From positions 1 to 18,330 of the forward strand of contig CADDYT010000131.1 of the NCBI GenBank assembly GCA_902810755.1: 18,330 bases of DNA, in the 5' to 3' direction. Position numbers and translations under genes: made by a program. This DNA comes from Chloroflexota bacterium. Its GTDB lineage: Bacteria > Chloroflexota > Ktedonobacteria > Ktedonobacterales > Ktedonobacteraceae. Positions 1 through 6,700 of this stretch are shown piece after piece. Under the pieces are notes generated by a model, which did not search any database, was not told the DNA's origin, and worked only from the letters and a program-made list of their open reading frames with translations. Numbering within the stretch: position 1 is the first letter of the stretch; every line of letters begins with the position of its first letter.

Positions 1-48
1 CGCCGGGGCAGGTCACCGCCGGGGCAGGTCACCGCCGGGGCAGGTCAC
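1..48. repeat. Tandem repeat, three 16-bp copies
   Basis: Three exact head-to-tail copies of CGCCGGGGCAGGTCAC run from the first base, so the array probably continues to the left of the window. The unit's GGTCAC core resembles the GTCAC/GTGAC flank of the palindromic repeats at 160-210 and 18264-18318. The array may therefore be the expanded edge of that repeat family. No coding function is apparent. Confidence 0.9.
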
Positions 49-58
49 CCGCATGCAT

Positions 59-157
59 CAGGCCACCCGCAAGGGGTGGCCCTACTATATACGAGGCCAC
101 TCCACAAGCCGTGCGAACCGTTCGTCTAGAGTGGGGCCACCCCTTGCGGGTGGCCTG
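59..157. repeat. Palindromic (MITE-like) repeat, copy 1
   Basis: Two perfectly complementary 24-bp arms (59-82 and 134-157) enclose a 51-bp middle. The arms read GGCCACCCGCAAGGGGTGGC and its complement. The element is homologous over its whole length, including the middle, to the copy inside the giant membrane gene at 7370-7476. A relative of one arm lies at 18264-18290. It is non-autonomous and encodes no transposase. An open frame across it is a by-product of its composition, not a gene. Mobility is inferred from its presence at several sites. Confidence 0.85.
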
Positions 158-159
158 CG

Positions 160-210
160 GCGACCTGAAGTGAACGCCTCTGGGGCCATCCCTTTGCCGC
201 TGGCCTGGGG
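160..210 (+). repeat. Dispersed repeat, single-arm copy
   Basis: The segment resembles the reverse complement of 18264-18318. Both contain GACC-(A/T)GAAGTGA, then CTGGGGCCATCCCTT, then a GGCCTGGG or GCCTGGG end. The shared block is about 50 bp with several mismatches and one small indel. One copy precedes the ArsR-type regulator and the other precedes the carbamoyltransferase gene. Each lies upstream of its gene, pointing toward it. No function can be assigned. Confidence 0.7.
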
Positions 211-330
211 TAATCCGCTTGCTGTAGATTGCCCTTCTGTACAGGCTCGTTCCCGTCCTTCAGAACGATGCGAAAAAACCTTGTTATGAATTATCCTGAA
301 AACGGATCCAAAAAAAGGTCTGCTTTACCC

Positions 331-359
331 TTGACAAAACGGGTTGCGTTCCATATACT
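331..359 (+). promoter_or_regulatory. Sigma-70-type promoter of the ArsR-family gene
   Basis: A consensus -35 TTGACA (331-336) is separated by exactly 17 bp from -10 TATACT (354-359). Transcription would start near 366, giving a leader of about 100 nt before the ATG at 466. This places the promoter inside an open frame that extends back to 229, which argues that the upstream frame is not translated. The region is clearly AT-rich compared with the flanking genes. Confidence 0.85.
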
Positions 360-446
360 TAGAATATACGAAATACTTCGTACAAATAAGTATATCGAAC
401 GACAAAACTTTTCGGATATACAAAATATACGGAACATATCGAACGA
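355..446 (+). promoter_or_regulatory. Operator-like repeats in the ArsR-gene leader
   Basis: The half-site ATACTT occurs at 355-360 (overlapping the -10) and 373-378, and its complement AAGTAT at 388-393. The last two form an inverted repeat with a 9-bp spacer. The 11-mer ATATCGAACGA occurs exactly at 392-402 and 436-446. AATATACG occurs at 363-370 and 424-431. Such a cluster around the start of transcription is typical of repressor binding. Autoregulation by the ArsR-type protein encoded just downstream is the simple inference but is not shown. Confidence 0.5.
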
Positions 447-465
447 GAGAACGAGAGGTGTTGCT

Positions 466-1554
466 ATGGCGGTTCAGGATGTAGTGGCGAAACGCGGTAG
501 GGGCTTTACGCCGGGTTTAGAGATTATAGCCAGTGCGGCACACGAATTCTTGATGACGCTGCACTTAATAATGGATGAGGATAAGATTAACCCGGAACAG
601 GCATATGAGGTGGGGGACGAGTGGTTCAAGATGGTGCGCGAGAAGGCGACGCCAGCCCTGCTCAATGCGATCAAAGAGGTAGGTGCCGATTCCTGTGAGG
701 TCTGGACACATCTGCCTGGTCTGGCCTATGATTGCCCGGAACCGCGCATTGTACCACATTTCCTGTCCTATCTGGAGACGGTCGACCCGTTCGAGCTGCG
801 CCTGCATATGTTCGGTTACTACCAGCGCAGATTTCGGGTACATACGCCGCTCGATATCATCCTGCGAGCGGCTGAGGGCGATGAGGAGGCGCAGCAGTTG
901 TTCCTCAAGACCTCGTTCCCCGAAGATGCTGGCTGGCAGCGCACGCTGCGCCGCCTTTTCGCTCAGGATCCGCTTGAGACGAAGCAGCAGGTGCTGGACA
1001 TCCTGGGACAATGGTACGAGCGCGTCTTCCGCGATCTGGAGCCGGAGATTCTGCCCATCATCGAGCGCGACGTGGAGGCAAAACGCGCGCTGAGCCAGTC
1101 GGTTTCGCTGGAGCGTCTGGTAGAGGTCGCCACCAACGGCTTTGAACTGGTGCCTGAGCCGGGGCTGCGCAAAGTGGTGCTGATCCCAAGCTACGTGAAT
1201 CGGCCCTGGAATGTTCCCACCGAGTACCAGGACGCCAAAATCTTCATCTACCCGGTAGCGGACGAGAGCATTGCCGAGGATAGCAACACGCCGCCGCTAC
1301 GCCTGGTGCGTTTGATGAAGGCGCTGGCCGATGAACGGCGGCTGCGTATCCTCAAGAAGCTGACGACGGGCAGCTACAGTTTGCAGGAAATCGCCGATGA
1401 CTTTGGCGTGGCGAAGACAACATTGCACCATCACCTGGCCATCCTGCGCTCCGCCGGCCTGGTGCTGGTGCAATCCGACGAACGATTGTACAGCCTGCGC
1501 CAGAACGGCATGCCCGATATTAACAAAATACTCGACAGTTACCTGAAACGATAG
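466..1554 (+). CDS. ArsR-family winged-helix transcriptional regulator with long N-terminal domain
   Basis: This is a predicted DNA-binding regulator of 362 residues. The C-terminal part (about residues 275-362) is a typical ArsR winged helix: a LMKALADERRLRIL helix, then the recognition region IADDFGVAKTTLHHHLAILR, then a wing leading into LVQSDERLYSL. No ArsR metal-binding CxC motif is visible in the HTH part, so metal sensing is not supported. The first 270 residues are a mainly helical domain of unknown ligand. It resembles the N-terminal domains seen on long ArsR-type proteins of Gram-positive bacteria and Chloroflexota (possibly DUF5937; not verified). The ATG at 466 is chosen because AGAGGTG lies 5 nt upstream and because a consensus promoter lies at 331-359. 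The same frame stays open back to 229 but crosses that promoter. The gene is probably monocistronic, and its leader carries operator-like repeats. The family call is firm; the target genes are unknown. Confidence 0.88.
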   Translation: MAVQDVVAKRGRGFTPGLEIIASAAHEFLMTLHLIMDEDKINPEQAYEVGDEWFKMVREKATPALLNAIKEVGADSCEVWTHLPGLAYDCPEPRIVPHFLSYLETVDPFELRLHMFGYYQRRFRVHTPLDIILRAAEGDEEAQQLFLKTSFPEDAGWQRTLRRLFAQDPLETKQQVLDILGQWYERVFRDLEPEILPIIERDVEAKRALSQSVSLERLVEVATNGFELVPEPGLRKVVLIPSYVNRPWNVPTEYQDAKIFIYPVADESIAEDSNTPPLRLVRLMKALADERRLRILKKLTTGSYSLQEIADDFGVAKTTLHHHLAILRSAGLVLVQSDERLYSLRQNGMPDINKILDSYLKR

Positions 1555-1784
1555 CATTCCAGATTTTTCGTATGGTTTATGATATGTCCGATCCGAGTCG
1601 CTTTTTTATAGCGCGCGAGTCAGAAGTGAGAAAGGTCGCTTTGCGGGGACTATGCGCGCAAGAATCAGATAGCTTCTTGCTTCCTGAAAGTGTACTCTCT
1701 GGGAGAGAAGAAGCATAACATGACCGGGTTCAGGGATTACATGCCGGGGTAGGAATGAAACGGCCCTACAGAAAGGACAAAACG

Positions 1785-2168
1785 ATGCATCCGCTATTCA
1801 ATGAAGCGATGGCAAGGCAGCACAGAGAGCAACTGGCGCGAGAGGCCCGGGTTGCACAGGCCGCGCGCAAGGCATCCCGGTTGGAGGTGAGAAGCAGGAG
1901 GACTGAAGGTCTGGAGGATGCAGGGGTCCAATGGCATTCGCTGGGCCTTCTCCACCTCTACTGGGTTCGTGTTGTCGGTTTGTTCGGTCGAACGCTCATC
2001 ATCCACCATGTGAAATCGCCAGTGTGTACTGTAAACGAGATAAGGCGTGAATTGCAGCCGACCCTCACCTCCCTGCGTGCCGTCTCCCCGGAATTCGATG
2101 ACGAGTTCGTCGAGCAGATCGTGCGCAGCCTTGAGGAGCAGTTCCGCGAGAAGCTGCACAGCAAATAA
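1785..2168 (+). CDS. Small hypothetical protein
   Basis: I do not recognise a named family. The product is 127 residues and looks soluble. The N-terminal third is a charged, Ala/Arg/Glu-rich helix (MHPLFNEAMARQHREQLAREA) of a type that often opens small hypothetical proteins in this kind of genome. The middle (GLLHLYWVRVVGLFGRTLII) is hydrophobic but broken by Arg. The C-terminus has acidic helices. The ATG at 1785 is preferred because AAAGGA lies 7 nt upstream. An in-frame ATG at 1755 would add ten residues but has its GGA directly abutting it. The gene lies alone between the ArsR-type gene and a palindromic repeat. No clear promoter or terminator was found in the 230 bp before it. Confidence 0.6.
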   Translation: MHPLFNEAMARQHREQLAREARVAQAARKASRLEVRSRRTEGLEDAGVQWHSLGLLHLYWVRVVGLFGRTLIIHHVKSPVCTVNEIRRELQPTLTSLRAVSPEFDDEFVEQIVRSLEEQFREKLHSK

Positions 2169-2195
2169 GAATTCAGAGCAGGCAAATAGGGGCCA

Positions 2196-2273
2196 GGGCG
2201 CAGGCCAGCTCCGCCCCTACTAACTTCCGTCGATGCGTTTCATAGTTAGCAGGGGTGGAGCTGGCCTGCGCCC
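2196..2273. repeat. Palindromic repeat, second family, copy 1
   Basis: Arms of 30 bp (2196-2225 and 2244-2273) match except at two positions, around an 18-nt loop. The core GGGCGCAGGCcAGCT...CGCCCCTAC is shared with the perfect palindrome at 17127-17217, so both belong to one dispersed family. This copy follows the small hypothetical gene by 27 bp. It could fold in RNA as a strong hairpin, but no T-tract follows it, so a classical terminator role is not supported. Confidence 0.85.
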
Positions 2274-2297
2274 TTCTCTCTTCCCGCCACCCTGGCC

Positions 2298-2329
2298 CAG
2301 ATGCTTCTGCCCGGCATGCGAAGCATCTG
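2298..2329. repeat. Short perfect inverted repeat
   Basis: CAGATGCTTC (2298-2307) and its exact complement GAAGCATCTG (2320-2329) enclose 12 nt. The arms contain the GATGCTTC/GAAGCATC core also found in the repeats at 14862-14889, 15007-15036 and 17034-17063. It sits upstream of the FHA gene, in what is probably non-coding leader or intergenic sequence. Confidence 0.7.
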
Positions 2330-2410
2330 AGTCTACCAGAGCGATCCGTTATCGGCGCTCTCTACAACATTTTAGCGGGCATTTTCAAAGATATGTCATA
2401 TAGAGAAGAT

Positions 2411-3412
2411 ATGGGTATTTACGATACTCTCCATTCTCTCATTCTCTCTCAAGAGTGTACAGAAACGCATGGTAGTGGTAAAATAGATAGGGATATTCGC
2501 TCACTGGCGAAAGAAAAGGGTGTATATACATCCAATCGCGTAGGAAAGCAGTCCAGCGAACAGGAAGCCGGAGTTTTTCACGAAGCGACAGTGAGGTGTG
2601 ATCTGGAAGAACTTTTCCCTTTCCTGGAAATTTCTGGGCCAGATGGCCAACACTTTTCGGTGAGACTGACGAAGCAGCGGATGACGATTGGCCGTTTTGA
2701 ACACAACGACATCGTGCTTCAACCCGACCCGGCACATTTTATTTCGCGCAATGAACATTGCGTTCTTGAATTCGATGGGCAAAGCTGGTGGGTGATTGAT
2801 CGACGATACGAGCGGGAAGATGGGCGTCCAAAAAACCCGACCTATGTCCGGCATGGCAGCGAAAAAGGGATGAAAGTCCACGGGTGTATGCGCCTGAACA
2901 ATGGGGATTGTATCCGTATTCGAGGCAAGCGCACCGAGAGCGGCCATCACCTCTACTGGGAACTCACGTTTCGCGATACAGCGCCTGCCCAGACGACTTC
3001 AGGGACAACGCAAGCGTCTGTAGGGCAAACGTCAGTGGATGCAACAGGGCCATCGAGAGAAGGGCAGATAGCGCAGAAAGCCTATCTGGAATATGACCAC
3101 ATTCAAACTCGCTTATTTCTGATTACTCCAGCAGGCAAACAAGAAATCGCTCCCCTGCGGAAATTAGAACACCGGCTCATTGCGCATATGGCCCGGCGAA
3201 ACAGAGAGGAGGGCAATAAATGGGTGACCTGCTCTCACGAAGAACTGCTGGAGGCTGTCTGGGGCGAGCATACCACCTATACACGGCTAGAACTGCACAG
3301 GCTGATCGATGGGGTACGCAAGAAGCTTGGCCCAATGGGATCGGAACTGCTCGTCAACGTACATTCAATGGGCTTCTACCTGGTCACGTACCGTGCTGGC
3401 AGGAGGTGCTAA
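2411..3412 (+). CDS. FHA domain plus winged-helix (OmpR/PhoB-type) DNA-binding protein
   Basis: This is a predicted cytoplasmic regulator of 333 residues that could read threonine phosphorylation and bind DNA. The FHA domain spans about residues 73-180. It keeps the hallmark GR (G94-R95), a following ND-x-L stretch, S112-R113, H116 and a later NPTYVRHG loop, so phosphothreonine binding looks intact. After a Thr/Ser/Gln-rich linker, about residues 223-328 form a Trans_Reg_C-type winged helix: LRKLEHRLIAHM, then EELLEAVWGE, then LIDGVRKKLG, then a GFYLV hairpin. No receiver domain is present, so control is probably through the FHA domain. The start is uncertain. The frame is open back to a GTG at 2255 that lies inside a palindromic repeat arm, so that start is unlikely. 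ATG 2411 (weak AGAGAAG before it) and ATG 2393 are the candidates. The gene lies 288 bp upstream of the pseudokinase gene on the same strand. Confidence 0.83.
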   Translation: MGIYDTLHSLILSQECTETHGSGKIDRDIRSLAKEKGVYTSNRVGKQSSEQEAGVFHEATVRCDLEELFPFLEISGPDGQHFSVRLTKQRMTIGRFEHNDIVLQPDPAHFISRNEHCVLEFDGQSWWVIDRRYEREDGRPKNPTYVRHGSEKGMKVHGCMRLNNGDCIRIRGKRTESGHHLYWELTFRDTAPAQTTSGTTQASVGQTSVDATGPSREGQIAQKAYLEYDHIQTRLFLITPAGKQEIAPLRKLEHRLIAHMARRNREEGNKWVTCSHEELLEAVWGEHTTYTRLELHRLIDGVRKKLGPMGSELLVNVHSMGFYLVTYRAGRRC

Positions 3413-3700
3413 GCAACCTTACAGCAGGGTCTCAGTCGTGTTATCCTTCGCTTCACTCAGGATGGCATGGCCTGGGCGCTGTTGATCACGGAAAAAATTG
3501 GATTCTTTTGCTCTATGTATTTTTCTTCCGGCTACTTTATCCTGTGAACAGAAAGACGTATCTCGTAGCTCTGTTTGGAGGATGGACCTTCGCCCGGTTG
3601 AAGGGCCATATCCCACAGACATAGTCCAGGAGGAGGGAATGGAAACATCGATGCTTCTTTTCCTCGCCTGCGGCAGCACACAGGAGATAGAGGTAGGCAT
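3413..3700 (+). other. Intergenic stretch between FHA regulator and giant pseudokinase gene
   Basis: The stretch contains a small dispersed-repeat copy at 3442-3468. Its ATCCT/AGGAT ends pair and its interior reads TTCGCTTCACTC, a type of hairpin common between genes in many bacteria. Around 3480-3540 the sequence becomes T-rich. I could not find a -35/-10 pair with acceptable spacing there, so the promoter of the giant gene is not located. Short open frames overlapping it look like chance frames. Confidence 0.5.
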
Positions 3701-6700
3701 ATGCAAAATCAAGACCGCAACGGAGAGCAGTTTGGTAGATACCGGCTCGTCAGGTTGCTCGGCAGGGGCAGCTTCGCCGATGTCTATCTGGGTGAAGACC
3801 TGACCTCACAGGCTCAATACGCGCTGAAACTTTTCGGCATAGAACTGACCGAGGCAGAAATTGAAGATTTTCATAACACTGTCTCTCTGCCCATGCAATT
3901 TCCTGGTTCCCCCGTCGTCGAATTGCGAGAACTGGGTGTAGTGGGGAAGACGCCTTTCCTCGCCATGCACTATGCTCCCGGTGGTACCCTGCGCGAGGTT
4001 ATGCGCCAGCATACGCGGCCCGCGCCGGAAGTGATATTGCCCTATATAAAGCGGATTGCCGGGGCTTTGCAGCGTTTTCATGAGAAGAAGCTGGTTTATG
4101 GAGAGACCTGGCCGGAGAACATCCTCCTTGAAGGCAACGGCGAGATAAAGCTTGGCGATTGCGGCATCACTGCCATGATCTGGAAACTGCGCCCCGCATT
4201 TAGAAACGCTTTGCCTGGCAGGATAAACTATATGGCCCCGGAGCAGATTCAGGGTTGGGTATATCCAGGCAGCGACCAGTATGCACTCGGCGTCATTGTG
4301 TACGAATGGCTGACAGGCGATCTCCCCTTTACAGGGTCCGTTCCTGAGGTAAGGGAAAAGCAACGCTTCCAGCCCCCGCCACCATTGCGCGACAGGCGGC
4401 CAGAGATAGCAGGAGATATCGAAGCAGTGGTGCTGAAAGCACTGGCGAAATCCCCTGACGCCCGTTTCGCCAGCATCCAGGAATTTGCCGCAGCATTCGA
4501 GAATGCCTGCCTCAGCACACAGGATGAAGCGGCGAGCCTCACCAACCCATCATCCATCTACAATGTGACACCACTATCGCAATTTGAGACGCTATCCACA
4601 ACAGCGCAGAATGAGCCACCCCTTCCAGCCGTCCAGAGTCAATCGCCTCTTCCAGTAGCACCTCCTCCCGCAATGGCTCACATGGCGGCTGACATGGTCG
4701 GCAACAATCCGGAGCCATCTTCCCAACAGGCAGCCGCAATAGCGACAGGTTCGGCTCCGAAGCAAGCCCTTTCAGAAGATGAGACGCAATTAATGAGAGT
4801 TAAAGCAGCTGGAAGCGGTCTGGGCCTGATCGGAGGAATAATGGCAGGGATTGGCTATTTTCTACCCTGGTTTACCCTGTTCACCGTCGTCGCTGTTACA
4901 GCCTCTTGCAACGGACCCACCACTTATCAGAATGTTACCGTCTCCGTAAGCCCACTAACCAATCCTTCATGCTTCGGCATCCTGATGTTGCTGGCCGCTA
5001 TCACGCTTGTCATTTTGAGTATTGCTCTCTGGCGGAGAAAATCCTCAGAGAAGCCATCTATGAAGCTGGCTGGATTCCATTTAGCAGCCTCCATTACCGG
5101 CCTGCTCGCTATTCCTTTCCAGGCCCTCATTATGACTTCGCCTGCCAGCTTCGGAAGCAGTTATCCAACCATTAAAGAATACCTTGCCGGTTTCTGGTTC
5201 TCACTGATCGGCTTTGTGGCTTCTTTGCTTGCAAGCATAGTGCTTATGTCAACACTAATCGAACTTCGTGCGCTCTCGCGAAAGGCGGCAATCACCGCAC
5301 CAGCCAGAGGCCAACAGCAGGCATCTGCTCCCACCAGTCAAGCACATCTCATCCCGGCACAGCTTGCTCCAATGCAGAGACAACAACAGGCACTTGCTTC
5401 CGCCGGTCAAGTACATAGCTTTGCGAATAGCCCGGCGCGGCCCGTTGCAAACGCTGACCAATCCGCGCCTCTGATGCCAGTTCTCTGTCGCCGCTGCCAC
5501 CTCCCTCTTGCAGAAGGGAGAGAAACGTGTCCGCGCTGTGGTTATCCGAGAGAGGCGCGAGCAGAAAAACGGTTACTGGAAACGATTATTGCCGAGCTGG
5601 AGCAGCTGACGATGCAGGATGGAGCAAAGTTGCAGGTGCGCCATCTTGTGCGTCTTTCGCAGGCAACGCTCTACGATCTCCAACGCGTTGCACTCACAGA
5701 CGAAAACACGCGGGTAGTTGATTTGATCAGATTCCACCGGACACGGCTGGCGCAGTTGAATCAGGAACTGGCGGCGGCAACGCTGACTGCGCCCGCACCT
5801 CCACAGGCGGCTCCGATTAACCTGGCTCCCCAGAGCAATACACCGCTGCCGAAGGCTGGAGCGTCTCAGCAAAAGATTCCGGCTATTACGGCACAAGAGA
5901 GCAATGCGGCCCGGCCACAGCCTGCATTTGCTGCGTCCGCGCCTCCTCAGCAGGTAGCTCCTGCTCCAATACCCAGAATGCGACCGCAACCGGCACCCCG
6001 GCCGCAACCACTCAGGCAGGCTCCTTCGGTCTGGTCTTCCGCAAGAAATCACCTTGCATCGCTCACCGACCCGCTCGCGTCTGTAGTGGTGCTTTTCACC
6101 TGTATCGCCCTGGTCAGTATGCTGGGGTTCTCTTTTAACCCGGAAAGCAACCGCAAGCTCGCTTCTGGACTTACCAGCCTGCTGCTGATCTTTTTCTTTG
6201 TGGTGATGATTGCGGCCAGGCGTTCCAGTCGCTTCCACAGGTATGCACACATCTATACCTTCTGCTTCGCTTTGACCATTCCTTTGCTGGCATTTGACCT
6301 CGAACAAATCTGGCAACCGGTCGGCACCAGCATCTTCTTATTCGTCTCCATGGCTTTCTTCATCGCTGCAATCACCTACGGCTATCTGGCCGTCTCCCAG
6401 GAATTCAGCCTGTTTGGTTATGCCAGTATCTCCGCGCTGACGAGCGCCGATTTCACCTTCTTTCTTACCTTCCCTGATGGGTTGCAGTGGGTGCCTGCCT
6501 CATTCCTCCTGCTGGCGCCGCTGGGCTTGATGATTGTTCAACGCGCTGGCAGCGACGCTTCCTCGCAACAGTCTCGTCCTCTGCCTGCTCGTCCCACCAC
6601 CAGCGCCACAGAACCGGGCGGTCAGGTCAACGCTATCAACTGGCGAGTGCTGGAAAAGCCTGTGCAACAGGCGGCGCGTCTCTATCCCTTTATTATCGCC

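Noticed and set aside
53..289. A 78-codon open frame on the + strand
   Set aside because: It runs through the palindromic repeat at 59-157 and the repeat at 160-210; the peptide is the translation of the repeat and has no ribosome site.
229..465. N-terminal extension of the ArsR-type protein by 79 residues
   Set aside because: The extension crosses a consensus promoter and AT-rich operator-like repeats; the ATG at 466 has a good ribosome site.
1555..1784. Terminator or promoter between the ArsR-type gene and the small hypothetical gene
   Set aside because: A T6 run at about 1604 has no stable hairpin before it, and no -35/-10 pair with acceptable spacing was found.
2255..2410. N-terminal extension of the FHA protein from a GTG
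   Set aside because: The GTG lies inside a palindromic repeat arm, and the frame then crosses a second inverted repeat at 2298-2329.
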